Origin: a virus
IMG/VR virus record: IMGVR_UViG_3300004369_000003
Coordinates: 1 to 64,000 of that record
Direction: 5' to 3' (one strand)
Length of the DNA stretch: 64,000 nt
Shown: in pieces, positions 30,286 through 44,461 of the stretch
How the letters are laid out: each line of letters starts with the position of its first letter
Numbering within the stretch: position 1 is the stretch's first letter
The notes under the pieces: model-generated
Seen by the model: only the letters and a program-made list of their open reading frames with translations
Told to the model about the DNA's origin: nothing
Databases searched by the model: none
Translations under genes and position numbers: made by a program

Positions 30286-30768
30286 ATGTTCGTTGCTTCG
30301 GGCATGGTGCTCGGGGGCGCTTCCCTGACAGTTGTAGGCATGACTACGGCTAACTGGTGGGAGCCAGGTACCCCTGGGTTTTTTGACATCGGTGACGCCT
30401 CTGCAGTTCTTGGTTTTGTTATCGCGATGTCTGGTGTCATTTTTGGTGTCACCAGGTGGTGGATAAAACTGATGCGAAAAATAATGCGCGAAGAAATTAT
30501 GGAAGCAACAGCACCTATTCATCCTGACGCAAATGGCGGTTTGAGTCTTGCCGACGTAGCCCGCAAGACAGCTAAGTTAGAAGAAGACCTTGACGGTCTT
30601 GGAAAGAAGACGGACAGACTTCAAAAGACGGTCGCTGAGTCAAACACCCTCCTCATCAGATTCCTCAGCGAGACCTCTGGAGCATCGGCTTTTGAAGCCG
30701 TGTTAGAGCAAGAGAAGACTGAAAAGTCTCAAGCAAGTTCTAGAAAAAGAACTTCTCCTAAGAAGTAA
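30286..30768 (+). CDS. Membrane protein, possible holin or tail-linked protein
   Basis: A 160-residue protein with two hydrophobic helices (about 4-24 and 38-58) and then a long charged helical region. 'PIHPDANGGLSLADVARKTAKLEEDLDGL' like text followed by coiled coil recalls actinophage membrane proteins of the DUF2746 kind. A holin is possible by topology, but the lysis genes are far away. Ribosome site 'aagga'. The C-terminal end is basic. Confidence 0.6.
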   Translation: MFVASGMVLGGASLTVVGMTTANWWEPGTPGFFDIGDASAVLGFVIAMSGVIFGVTRWWIKLMRKIMREEIMEATAPIHPDANGGLSLADVARKTAKLEEDLDGLGKKTDRLQKTVAESNTLLIRFLSETSGASAFEAVLEQEKTEKSQASSRKRTSPKK

Positions 30769-30822
30769 TCTCGTCTCCTCTTATTTATAGAGGTCATTTA
30801 TAAAAATTTTCGGGCACTTTTT

Positions 30823-30850
30823 TTGACACGCCCAAATTCTTTTCTATCCT
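30823..30850 (+). promoter_or_regulatory. Sigma70-type promoter
   Basis: TTGACA (30823-30828), 16-nt spacer, TATCCT (30845-30850), upstream of the gene at 30912. Confidence 0.65.
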
Positions 30851-30911
30851 GAAATCCCTGACACAGCCACACCAAGGTGGTAAAGTTGTTGACTAAGTAA
30901 TTAGAAGACTT

Positions 30912-31250
30912 ATGCGTAGCCTTCTAGTTACACAGACAAACAAGTCAACTGGAGGGATGATGAGTCTGGCTGAAAAGCTATCAACGGCAAAACGCACGGA
31001 GCCTGGTCTCCCCTGCGGAATTTCAAAAGTACTGTCCGAGGTCAAGGGAGAAGACCGAGAGGCACTTGAGATTGTTCTGTCCAGCCCCACTAAAGGTACG
31101 AACATTTCCAATAGGCAAATTCACGAAATTCTTCTTAGCGAAGGGCACGACGTTGCTTATTCGTCCGTGGCTCTTCACAGAAGGCAACAGTGTCGTTGCT
31201 TTGTTGGAAAGAACAGCGAGAGACGGCAAGAAATTACCAAGGGGGCGTAA
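30912..31250 (+). CDS. HTH-type small actinophage protein
   Basis: A 112-residue protein. 'GLPCGISKVLSE' and 'ISNRQIHEILLSEGHDVAYSSVALHRRQQCRCF' look like a helix-turn-helix protein type that I recall in many actinobacteriophages (a DNA-binding or terminase-like small protein). Start at 30912 or at the ATG at 30957/30960, which lies right behind 'ggaggg'. Its TAA stop overlaps the next ATG (TAATG). Confidence 0.65.
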   Translation: MRSLLVTQTNKSTGGMMSLAEKLSTAKRTEPGLPCGISKVLSEVKGEDREALEIVLSSPTKGTNISNRQIHEILLSEGHDVAYSSVALHRRQQCRCFVGKNSERRQEITKGA

Positions 31251-32455
31251 TGAGTTCCATCTCAGACCGACTTGCTTCTTTGGTGTCACCAGGACCTTCG
31301 GGTTCCGATACTAGAGTGCACAACACACCTGAGTCCTGGCGTCCTCGTTTAGAGGTTGACCCAGAAGGCGGTTACCTAGTTTCTGTCCCGCGACCAGCGG
31401 GAGAAATTCCCGATGCGGAGCAGTTGCTTCACGAGTTTGACCTTGACCCAATGATGTGGTCTATCACATCGCTTCGTAAGTCAAGATGGCAAAACCATGC
31501 AGGCGAGTGGTTGGAAGCGTATAGAGCCACACTTACTCCGACTCAAACAATTAGTTCAGAACTACGACTAGATGCGGACAAACTAATAGAAGAAGTTTCA
31601 CGATGGAAGCCAACAAAATCTAGGGAAAAAATCTCTGGTGAGTTGGCTTATGTTTTTGCCCCGAGCGACCAGCAACTTGGGAAAAAGCAAGGAGAAGAGG
31701 GAACTCCAGAAACAGTTGCTCGACTTCTTGATTTGACAACCGAGGCGGTTCAAAGACTTAAAGAACTGAGAAAAATTGGTAGAAGTATCGGGACTGTAGT
31801 CATTGCCTTGCCTGGAGACCATGTAGAAGGAACTGTTTCTCAAGCAGGAAAACTGCAAGGTCAGGCAGCTTCAGACCTTGGCTTAACTGAGCAAACCCGA
31901 GTTGCCAGAAGGCTGTTGATGGCTCAAATTAAGGCTTTTGCACCTCTAGCAGACCGAATTATTGTTCCTGTAGTCAATGGTAACCATGATGAGGTCACCA
32001 GACAAGTAATGGCTGACCCCTCAGATGGTTGGAATGTTGAGATTGCTTCATCTGTTCAGGACGCCTGCGCTGAGAACGAAAATCTTAGTCATGTTGAGTT
32101 TAGGTTCCCTGAAAAGTCACATCAAACGCTTGCTCTAGATGTCTGCGGAAGCATGTTGGGGCTGTTTCACGGTCATCAGACTGGTAGCAACGTTCTAAAG
32201 TACCTCCAAGAACAGTCTGCTGGTCAGACGGCCCTCGGAATGTGCGATGTGTGGATTTCGGGGCATTACCACTCGTATAAAAGCATGGACATTGGAGGAA
32301 GATTCTGGGTCCAAGCCCCCACAACCGACCCTGGGAGCGCCTGGTTCAGAGACCGACACGGTTTGGAGTCCCCTCCTGGTGTCCTAACTATGGTGATAGG
32401 TGGTGACTACAATCCCCGTCGGGACATCAGCATCCTTTCAGGCACAAGGGCATAA
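31250..32455 (+). CDS. Metallophosphoesterase
   Basis: A 401-residue protein with a calcineurin-like phosphoesterase domain: 'FAPSDQQLGKK' (first Asp), 'VVIALPGDHVEG' (second Asp), 'PVVNGNHDEVTR' (G-N-H-D), 'GLFHGHQTG' and 'VWISGHYHSYKS' (final His). About 140 N-terminal residues precede it. Members of this kind act as DNA-end processing nucleases or nucleotide phosphatases; near a replication gene a DNA role is plausible. Start at 31250 chosen for TAATG overlap and the 'gggggc' ribosome site. Confidence 0.82.
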   Translation: MSSISDRLASLVSPGPSGSDTRVHNTPESWRPRLEVDPEGGYLVSVPRPAGEIPDAEQLLHEFDLDPMMWSITSLRKSRWQNHAGEWLEAYRATLTPTQTISSELRLDADKLIEEVSRWKPTKSREKISGELAYVFAPSDQQLGKKQGEEGTPETVARLLDLTTEAVQRLKELRKIGRSIGTVVIALPGDHVEGTVSQAGKLQGQAASDLGLTEQTRVARRLLMAQIKAFAPLADRIIVPVVNGNHDEVTRQVMADPSDGWNVEIASSVQDACAENENLSHVEFRFPEKSHQTLALDVCGSMLGLFHGHQTGSNVLKYLQEQSAGQTALGMCDVWISGHYHSYKSMDIGGRFWVQAPTTDPGSAWFRDRHGLESPPGVLTMVIGGDYNPRRDISILSGTRA

Positions 32456-32563
32456 TTTTCAGACTAGCCGTCTCCAGGACAGCGTAGAATATAAACGGTT
32501 CTGGAAGCTGTTGCCTGTGCAGCTTTCTGTAATAGACCGCTATGACCTGCTGGAGTGCCGCAC

Positions 32564-37441
<4,878 letters not shown>

Positions 37442-37448
37442 GTGACTA

Positions 37449-38156
37449 ATGGCAGCTATTGATTTTCCGACAAATCCGACCGTAGGTGAAGAATACACAA
37501 ACGGTATTAACGTCTATGTGTGGGACGGAACAGCATGGCGTCTTGTTCGTACTAGCGCAGTTGGACCAACTGGACCAACTGGTCCCGCTGGTCAAGACTC
37601 AACAGTCCCAGGGCCTACTGGCCCAACAGGCCCCGCTGTTACTGGACCAACTGGTGCAGATTCAACGATTCCAGGACCTACAGGTCCAACTGGACCCACT
37701 GGAACATTTTCTATCTCCGCTTGGACAACATATACACCTCAGTGGACTGCTGCTGGTACCAACCCAACAACTGGTGACGCTGTTGTCACTGCTCGTTATG
37801 TTGCTATCGGTGCAACTGTTATTGGTGAGATTAGAATTGTTGGTGGTAGTTCTGCAGGTGGATTTAACAGAGGTTCTGGAATCTACAGTTTCTCTCTGCC
37901 AACAGATGCTGTTGCCGCTGACTATCAACCAGTGGGTCAAGTAGTAATGCGTAACGAAGGACCAGGAAACCAGTTCTTCGGTACAGCAATCTTTACTGGA
38001 GTTATTGGAGGAGTCTCTAACAAAATTCAGTTGTTCATGCACAGCCAGACAGCAACAATTGACGAAGGTGTTGCAGCCACTGAGTCAACTCCGTTCCTTT
38101 TTGATGTGAACGACAAGATTCTCGTCCAATTCATTTACGAAGCGGATTTGACCTAG
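37449..38156 (+). CDS. Short collagen-like fibre protein
   Basis: A 235-residue protein. The N-terminal module ('MAAIDFPTNPTVGEEYTNG', 'YVWDGTAWRLV') is shared with the genes at 38166 and 41189. A short Gly-Pro-Thr run (about 40-92) leads to a beta-rich head (about 95-235) with 'TYTPQWTAAGTNPTTGDAV', a phage tail-tip type domain. It follows the large fibre gene by 7 nt. Confidence 0.85.
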   Translation: MAAIDFPTNPTVGEEYTNGINVYVWDGTAWRLVRTSAVGPTGPTGPAGQDSTVPGPTGPTGPAVTGPTGADSTIPGPTGPTGPTGTFSISAWTTYTPQWTAAGTNPTTGDAVVTARYVAIGATVIGEIRIVGGSSAGGFNRGSGIYSFSLPTDAVAADYQPVGQVVMRNEGPGNQFFGTAIFTGVIGGVSNKIQLFMHSQTATIDEGVAATESTPFLFDVNDKILVQFIYEADLT

Positions 38157-38165
38157 GGGTAACTG

Positions 38166-40049
38166 ATGGCAGCGATTGATTTTCCTAACTCACCCAACGT
38201 AAACGATACGTTCAGCGCGGCTGGTCAGACTTGGATTTGGACTGGTACAGCCTGGGACCTTGTTATTGCTCAGGTGGTTGGTCCTACAGGTCCTACTGGT
38301 CCTGAGGGTTCTGCTTCAACTGTTGCTGGACCGACTGGTCCAACTGGTGCGTTTACTGTTTCTTCAGACACTCCTCCCTCAAACCCAGATGAGGGAGACG
38401 CATGGTTCAACTCAACAACTGGTCAAATTTACGTTTACTACGACAGCTACTGGGTCGAGTCCGCTTCTAGCAATGTTGGTCCCGCTGGTCCCACTGGTGC
38501 GACAGGAGCAACAGGTCCACAAAATACAACTCCTGGACCTACAGGCTCAACTGGTGCGACAGGTGCTACAGGTCCTCAAGGAAACACTGGACCTACTGGA
38601 CCTCAGGGTCTTTATGTTGAAGGTCCTACTGGACCTCAAGGTCCCACGGGGGTTGCTGGACCTACAGGCGCAGAAGGCGACCGTGGCCCCACAGGTCCGA
38701 TTGGTCCAATTGGCCCAACGGGTCCTTTAGGGCCAACTGGTGCTGATGGTCTACTCGGTGCAACAGGTTCACCTGGCCCTACAGGTCCGACTGGACCTCG
38801 CGGTTTTCAAGGCGCAACTGGTGCTCAAGGAGCGACAGGACCGACTGGTGCTTCCGTAACTGGTGCTACAGGTTCAACAGGACCTACTGGTCCTTCAGGT
38901 GGACCGACTGGTGCAACAGGTCCAACTGGTCCGACTGGTGCTACTGGTGCTCAGGGTGAGTTGGGTCTTCGTGGTTCTACTGGACCTACGGGTGCAACTG
39001 GAGCTGCTTCAACTGAGCCTGGTCCTACAGGTCCGACTGGTGCGTCTATTACGGGTCCTCAGGGACCAACTGGTCCCCAAGGTCCTCAAGGTCCTACTGG
39101 TCCAGAAGTAACTGGTCCAACTGGTGCAACTGGTGAGCCTGGAGTTGGTTATGACGGAATCACTAGCACAACAAACCTAATCATCGGTGCTGGTAACAAG
39201 ACTTTTACCGTAAATAAGATTGGTGCTCTACAAGTCGGAACACGAATTCGTTTTTCTGCCGCCCTTCAACCTCAAGAGTTTGTTGAAGGTGTTGTAGCAG
39301 GAATTAACGGTCTACTTGTAACAATTACTTCTGATGTTTTCAATGGAACTGGTAACACATACTCGTCATGGTATGTGAGCGTTGGTGGAGGCCCTGTTGG
39401 TCCTCAAGGACCTGTCGGTCCTCAGGGCACAGCCGTAAACCTCAAGGGTAGTGTTGCAAACTTTGCGGCTCTTCCTTCGTCAGGAAACGTAGTAAATGAT
39501 GCTTACATTCTTTCTGACACAGGAAATCTTGCTGTATGGACAGCTCAAAGCACTTGGGTTGACGTAGGAAGAATTGTTGGCCCGACAGGTGCAACTGGTT
39601 CAACTGGTCCGTCAGTTACAGGACCTACAGGTCCCGCTGGTCAAGACTCAACAGTCCCAGGACCAACAGGTCCAACTGGACCTTCGGTCACTGGTCCTAC
39701 AGGGGCAATTGGTCCTACAGGCCCTGCTTACTACGAACTTGTTGGAAACCAATACCTGCAAAATGTTGTTCTTGTTGAGGAAGACGGTGCAAGTATTGTC
39801 AAAATCAACAGTTCAATTGCAACAACTGTAACTGTCCCAGCAGACGGAACAAATGGTTACACATTCCCAACTGGAACTCAGATTGTTCTAACTCAATTGG
39901 GTGTCGGTCAGGTCATTATTGAAGGTGACACGGGAGTAACTGTTCTCAGCGAGGGAAGCAGATTCACTACCAAAGCACGGTATGCGGTCGCCTCTCTTAT
40001 CAAGTTGTCTAGCAACTCCTGGCTTCTTAGCGGAAACTTAGTGGCCTAA
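38166..40049 (+). CDS. Collagen-like fibre protein
   Basis: A 627-residue protein. The same N-terminal MAAIDFP module begins it, followed by collagen-like runs, a module W copy ('[20 protein letters not shown]', about 70-105), a beta domain (about 325-405), a module L copy ('[20 protein letters not shown]', about 415-465) and a C-terminal head (about 515-627, '[20 protein letters not shown]', '[15 protein letters not shown]'), a type I recall from phage fibre ends. It ends 3 nt before the propeller gene. Confidence 0.87.
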   Translation: MAAIDFPNSPNVNDTFSAAGQTWIWTGTAWDLVIAQVVGPTGPTGPEGSASTVAGPTGPTGAFTVSSDTPPSNPDEGDAWFNSTTGQIYVYYDSYWVESASSNVGPAGPTGATGATGPQNTTPGPTGSTGATGATGPQGNTGPTGPQGLYVEGPTGPQGPTGVAGPTGAEGDRGPTGPIGPIGPTGPLGPTGADGLLGATGSPGPTGPTGPRGFQGATGAQGATGPTGASVTGATGSTGPTGPSGGPTGATGPTGPTGATGAQGELGLRGSTGPTGATGAASTEPGPTGPTGASITGPQGPTGPQGPQGPTGPEVTGPTGATGEPGVGYDGITSTTNLIIGAGNKTFTVNKIGALQVGTRIRFSAALQPQEFVEGVVAGINGLLVTITSDVFNGTGNTYSSWYVSVGGGPVGPQGPVGPQGTAVNLKGSVANFAALPSSGNVVNDAYILSDTGNLAVWTAQSTWVDVGRIVGPTGATGSTGPSVTGPTGPAGQDSTVPGPTGPTGPSVTGPTGAIGPTGPAYYELVGNQYLQNVVLVEEDGASIVKINSSIATTVTVPADGTNGYTFPTGTQIVLTQLGVGQVIIEGDTGVTVLSEGSRFTTKARYAVASLIKLSSNSWLLSGNLVA

Positions 40050-40051
40050 AC

Positions 40052-40966
40052 ATGCTTATCTCTACTCATGCGATGCACGCAACACTCCCAACACCGTATG
40101 TAGCGGCTGGTTGGCAGCTTGTTGATGAGTCATCGTTTGGCACTACAAACATCAACACAATTACTTCAAATGACAGTGGTCTATATGTTGTTGCTGGAGG
40201 TTCTGGAAAACTGGCTACCTCAGTAGACGGTCTTTCTTGGGTTCAGAGAGAGTCAGGTTTCTCGACCAGTAATATTTATTCGTCTGCCTACGGAGATGGT
40301 CAGTTTATAGTTGGCGGTAGTTCTGGAAAATTAGCTACATCTCCAGATGGAATTACTTGGACTCAACGGGCTTCAGGTTTTGGTGCGAGTGCCGTCTTAG
40401 GAATAACTTGGGCACCTTCTGCGTCTGCATGGGTTGCTGTGGGCGGTTCAGGAAAACTTGCCACATCAATTGATGGCGTTGAGTGGACTTTAAGAACTTC
40501 TTCTTTTGGAATTAGCTTTATCAACGATGTGTATGCAACAGAAAATTTAATTATCGCTGTTGGGTATGACGGTAAACTTGCTACATCAACAAACAGCATT
40601 TCTTGGACTCAACGGGCTTCGTCTTTTGCTTTTGACACGATAAACGGCATAGTGGCTAACCCGTCTAGAACTCAATACGTTGCTGTTGGAGATTCAGGAA
40701 AAATTGCCACATCTCCTAACGGAACTGTTTGGACTCAAGTTTTTCCATCTCCATCTTTTGGTTCTTCAAGGGTTGTTTCTGTTGCTTCTAACATTGACAG
40801 TTACGTTGCTGTAGGAACAACAGGGAAAGTTGCTACATCTGTAGGTGGTCTGAACTGGAAGCAAAGAGTTTCCAATTTTGGACTTGACAACATCAATGAT
40901 GTTTTACTTGAAGAAAATTTTGCCCTAATTGTCGGTAACTCTGGCAAGATTGCGTACTCGGTATAG
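40052..40966 (+). CDS. Beta-propeller repeat protein
   Basis: A 304-residue protein made of about seven repeats of roughly 38-40 residues with the pattern 'xVAVGGSGKLATSxDGxxW' and 'TxRxSxFG'. This is a BNR/YCF48-like beta-propeller. No signal peptide. Within a fibre operon it would be a virion adhesin or a fibre cap that binds glycans. The repeats are about 115-120 bp long in the DNA and may recombine. Confidence 0.8.
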   Translation: MLISTHAMHATLPTPYVAAGWQLVDESSFGTTNINTITSNDSGLYVVAGGSGKLATSVDGLSWVQRESGFSTSNIYSSAYGDGQFIVGGSSGKLATSPDGITWTQRASGFGASAVLGITWAPSASAWVAVGGSGKLATSIDGVEWTLRTSSFGISFINDVYATENLIIAVGYDGKLATSTNSISWTQRASSFAFDTINGIVANPSRTQYVAVGDSGKIATSPNGTVWTQVFPSPSFGSSRVVSVASNIDSYVAVGTTGKVATSVGGLNWKQRVSNFGLDNINDVLLEENFALIVGNSGKIAYSV

Positions 40967-40975
40967 GAGTTATGA

Positions 40976-41143
40976 ATGTTTAGTTACAGAATTATTCAAG
41001 AAGGACCTATGGTCCAGGTTCTATACGGAGACAACGTAATTGATGAATGCGGTCCTTGGGAAAGCCTTACCGCAGCAATTAACTGGGCAGAAAGTTACAT
41101 TGCATTTAAAAATTCTGGTCTGCCAGAGCCAAACATCGCGTAG
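40976..41143 (+). CDS. Small hypothetical protein
   Basis: A 55-residue protein (MFSYRIIQEGPMVQVLYGDN...), beta-beta-helix pattern, not recognised. Ribosome site 'taggag' fits the second of two nearby ATGs (40976). It sits between the propeller gene and a collagen-like gene, so may be a small structural or chaperone protein. Confidence 0.6.
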   Translation: MFSYRIIQEGPMVQVLYGDNVIDECGPWESLTAAINWAESYIAFKNSGLPEPNIA

Positions 41144-41188
41144 TACAGCAAAGTACAATAACTATTAGAGGAAGAAAGGAGGCACACA

Positions 41189-41839
41189 GTGGCAGCAATT
41201 GATTTCCCCACACCCGTTGTGGTTGGTGAAGAGTTCACAGCTGGTAACAGCACTTGGGTGTGGACAGGCACTGTTTGGGAGCTCCTGCGTACCGCTCCTA
41301 CTGGCCCCCAAGGTCCTCAAGGTATTCAGGGTCCTACAGGTCCGACTGGTGCGGTAGGTGACACTGGCCCGCAAGGTATCGTCGGTCCTACTGGTCCAGT
41401 TTCAGATGTTGCTGGCCCTCAGGGTCCTACTGGACCCACAGGTCCACAAGGTCCTACAGGTCCACAAGGTCTTCAGGGTATTCAAGGTGAGCGTGGTAAT
41501 ACAGGACCTACTGGTGCTGACTCCAACGTCACTGGTCCTCAGGGTCCTACTGGACCTCGTGGTCAAACTGGTCCTACTGGTTCAACTGGTCCTCAGTCTG
41601 AGGTTCCTGGACCAACAGGACCTACGGGTCCTGCAGGTAAATTCGTAGCTAGCCCAAATCAGCCAGACCCCACATTTGCCACAGACGGGGACACTTGGTT
41701 TGACACAGGAACAGGAACAACATACGTTTTCTATAACGGAGTTTTTGTTCGCACTCAGGGCGGTCAAACTGGTCCTACTGGTCCCAGAGGTCTACAGAGT
41801 TCTTTTGCAGTCTCTGCCTCATGGTGGTTAGGTGTCTAA
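41189..41839 (+). CDS. Collagen-like fibre protein
   Basis: A 216-residue protein with GTG start behind the strong site 'aaaggagg'. It has the MAAIDFP N-terminal module, a collagen-like run (about 33-150), a module W relative ('[20 protein letters not shown]', about 155-190) and a short end. It lacks a large C-terminal head, so it may be a linker fibre. A TACAAT hexamer lies upstream in the 45-bp gap. Confidence 0.85.
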   Translation: MAAIDFPTPVVVGEEFTAGNSTWVWTGTVWELLRTAPTGPQGPQGIQGPTGPTGAVGDTGPQGIVGPTGPVSDVAGPQGPTGPTGPQGPTGPQGLQGIQGERGNTGPTGADSNVTGPQGPTGPRGQTGPTGSTGPQSEVPGPTGPTGPAGKFVASPNQPDPTFATDGDTWFDTGTGTTYVFYNGVFVRTQGGQTGPTGPRGLQSSFAVSASWWLGV

Positions 41840-41840
41840 T

Positions 41841-41933
41841 ATGCAAAACTTTGAAATTTCGTCCGAATCACACAGTCACGCTGGTGTTATCCTACTAGTT
41901 GGGCTGTCTTGTGGTGAAAGAGGTAATGAATAA
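41841..41933 (+). CDS. Possible 30-residue peptide
   Basis: A 30-codon frame (MQNFEISSESHSHAGVILLV...) fills the gap between two fibre genes, its stop overlapping the next ATG (TAATG). The 'agaggt' ribosome site of the next gene lies inside it. It may be a coupling leader only. Confidence 0.3.
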   Translation: MQNFEISSESHSHAGVILLVGLSCGERGNE

Positions 41934-44413
41934 TGCCTGGTTTTCTTGGCGGTAGTTCTGGCGGTACTGGTGGTACTGGCGGAGAAATCTCCTTTCCTAA
42001 AGAATTTATTGACCCAGTAACTAAACTTCGGGTTTCCACGCCCGAAAACCTCATTGACACCGACTTTGAGTACGGTCTCCAGCCCACCAAGTGGGAAACA
42101 GTTGAACTAATCAACAACACCCCTTCGTTTTTCTCAAAATCGGGTGACACAACCATCCCCAACATCACCTCAATCAACACGATTCAGGGTTCTCGGGAAA
42201 TTACCGTTTCTACAAAACTAGACCACGGTCTATCTGTTGGTATCCCTATCAACGTAAACGGTACAAAGTCTTTGACCGCAGACGGTGCCTACATTATTAA
42301 CTCAGTTCCAACAGCCAGGACATTTACATATCTAGCCAAAGAGAATCAGTTTTTAACAGCATCTATCGAGGACCTCTACACCTCTATCGTTACTGGTGAG
42401 TTCTTTCAAGGCTCTCAGATTCGGATTGCAGACTCTCACGGTCTGGTAACCGATGGTCAAACCCCGTCAACTCTAACTGTTACTACAGATAGTCCTCACG
42501 GGTTTGGTCCAAACACTCCTTTCTACTTCCTAAATTTGAACTCCACAATTTCTCAGGAGTTTGATTCAACTAACACCGAAGCCCAGACATTTGATTCAAG
42601 CAACAACTCAACTGCTAGAACTTTTGACTCTTCTAACTCAGATGTTTCGGTCAACTATGACTTCTCCAATCAAGCAGCAAGCCTGCCCTCTTCTGCGGTA
42701 GGTAGCCCTATCGCTGGGGTAAGTATTGAGAGTGACACCATTACGGTTGGTCATACAGCAGAAAACTTTGACGGTCTTCCCGTTGGAACTCCTCTGTATT
42801 ACAACGTAGTTGCTTCTACTGGTTATTTTTCAACAAGCCCTCGTGGCGTTGTCTACCTCAAAACAACAAACTCTCTTGGACCATCTCTTTCCACATTCCA
42901 AGTAAGCGCTATCCCCAACGGGACACCTATTGATATCACCTCTCAGATGACTGGAACCTTCCAGAAAGCTGACTTGGTGGCGTTTTTTGCTGGCAACAAC
43001 GAAGACCCAGAAAACCAAATTTCTGTAAATATTTTCAGAAGTAGCGCTTATGAATTTGACGGTGACAACTCAGAAGGCTCTACATACAACATCAACAGCA
43101 TTACTGGTCTTGGGAATATTGCTCTAAATGGGGACAGTAACTGGGCCGCTGGTCAGATGGTTTTCTACAGCACCACTGGAGCCCCCGCTACTGGTCTCAC
43201 CAACAACACCACATACTGGGTGACAGCAACAAACCCATCTGCAAGCGTTATTAACATTTCTTCTGAGCCAGGTGGAGCAACTCTTACAGCAATTTCTGGT
43301 GGAACTGGAACTCAAACACTTCAGGCCATTTCTGTTTCTGTTGACAGAAACATTCTTGCAGTTCCAGGCCACGACTTCCAGGAAGCTGACATGGTGAAGT
43401 ACAGCTATCCAGAAGGTGCTGCTTTTACAACCTCAGAGACTGCCCAAGATTATTACTACATTCAAGATGTATACCCAGACGGAACACACATCCGTTTGAC
43501 AACTCAAAAAGGATTTGTCTACGACGGAAGCACGGAGGCCCGCGCAGCAGCAAGTGCTGCCGACATCCTTGCAGCCAATCCAAGTGCCCCAGACGGAGCT
43601 TACTGGATTAAGCCAGAAGGTTCAAGCACAGCACATCTCACCTACTGCCTTAACTCAGTTGAGGGTGGCGGTTGGACTCAGATGATGAAAATTTCCACCA
43701 ATACTCTTCTCAATCCGTACAACGGTCGAATTGGTGGTTGGCCTAACACCAACATTTCATACCGATTCGGAGCAGTATGGGATGGCTGGGCATGGAACAG
43801 CGATAGCGCTTGGGACCCCCACACTGGAACGCTTCCCGACTCAGCTAATGAAGATTTCAGTGACATTGATTCCTTCTCCAAGCTGTTCCACAAGATGCCA
43901 TTCAATGATGTGATGATTGTGTCAATTGGTGACACTTCTAAGCGTCTTGGGTGGAGGCACAACGCTCAAATCGCAAACATGCGGGCTGTTACTGGTGGAA
44001 CAAACCTGACCACCTACGGCGACCAATGGCTATTCCCTGCGGTAAACCAACTTGAATACGCATGGCATCGTCAGCTTCTGGCTTACGCAGGTAACTACAA
44101 CTACCAGACCCAGACACCAACAGTCTTCGGATTCAAGATTCTGTCTGACCGAGCCAACAACTACGGCTCAATCAACAGTTATATCACTGGCGGTTATAGC
44201 ACTTTTACTTCCGCAAACGTCACTGGTCACGGTGTCGCCATGATTGGTACGGGTGGTACAGGAGCTAGCGGTGGTCGTTGGGGTGGCGGTATCGGCTTCA
44301 ACTACACCGCCAACTATGACTTCAAAGTTGGAAGCCACTTCTATAACTACGGATTTGGCACCAACATCACTAACTACCGACTCCTATACGGAATCGCCGT
44401 ATTCGTAAGGTAG
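41933..44413 (+). CDS. Fibre protein with fibrinogen-like C-terminal domain
   Basis: An 826-residue protein. Residues 1-530 are beta repeats of the 'HGF/HGL..G..V' kind used in the next gene ('DHGLSVGIPINVNG', 'SPHGFGPNTPFYF', 'PGHDFQEADMVKYS'), and a 'TFDSSN' repeat stretch near 215-235. From about 535 on there is a fibrinogen/intelectin-like domain: 'LAANPSAPDGAYWIKPEG', 'GGGWTQMMKIS', and the C-terminal 'GGRWGGGIGFNY', 'SHFYNYGFG'. Such domains bind sugars. It probably serves as a receptor-binding protein. Confidence 0.8.
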   Translation: MPGFLGGSSGGTGGTGGEISFPKEFIDPVTKLRVSTPENLIDTDFEYGLQPTKWETVELINNTPSFFSKSGDTTIPNITSINTIQGSREITVSTKLDHGLSVGIPINVNGTKSLTADGAYIINSVPTARTFTYLAKENQFLTASIEDLYTSIVTGEFFQGSQIRIADSHGLVTDGQTPSTLTVTTDSPHGFGPNTPFYFLNLNSTISQEFDSTNTEAQTFDSSNNSTARTFDSSNSDVSVNYDFSNQAASLPSSAVGSPIAGVSIESDTITVGHTAENFDGLPVGTPLYYNVVASTGYFSTSPRGVVYLKTTNSLGPSLSTFQVSAIPNGTPIDITSQMTGTFQKADLVAFFAGNNEDPENQISVNIFRSSAYEFDGDNSEGSTYNINSITGLGNIALNGDSNWAAGQMVFYSTTGAPATGLTNNTTYWVTATNPSASVINISSEPGGATLTAISGGTGTQTLQAISVSVDRNILAVPGHDFQEADMVKYSYPEGAAFTTSETAQDYYYIQDVYPDGTHIRLTTQKGFVYDGSTEARAAASAADILAANPSAPDGAYWIKPEGSSTAHLTYCLNSVEGGGWTQMMKISTNTLLNPYNGRIGGWPNTNISYRFGAVWDGWAWNSDSAWDPHTGTLPDSANEDFSDIDSFSKLFHKMPFNDVMIVSIGDTSKRLGWRHNAQIANMRAVTGGTNLTTYGDQWLFPAVNQLEYAWHRQLLAYAGNYNYQTQTPTVFGFKILSDRANNYGSINSYITGGYSTFTSANVTGHGVAMIGTGGTGASGGRWGGGIGFNYTANYDFKVGSHFYNYGFGTNITNYRLLYGIAVFVR

Positions 44414-44461
44414 TCGCAGATGTATAATAACGAGAGAACCAACCTAAGGAGTCGCTAGCAA

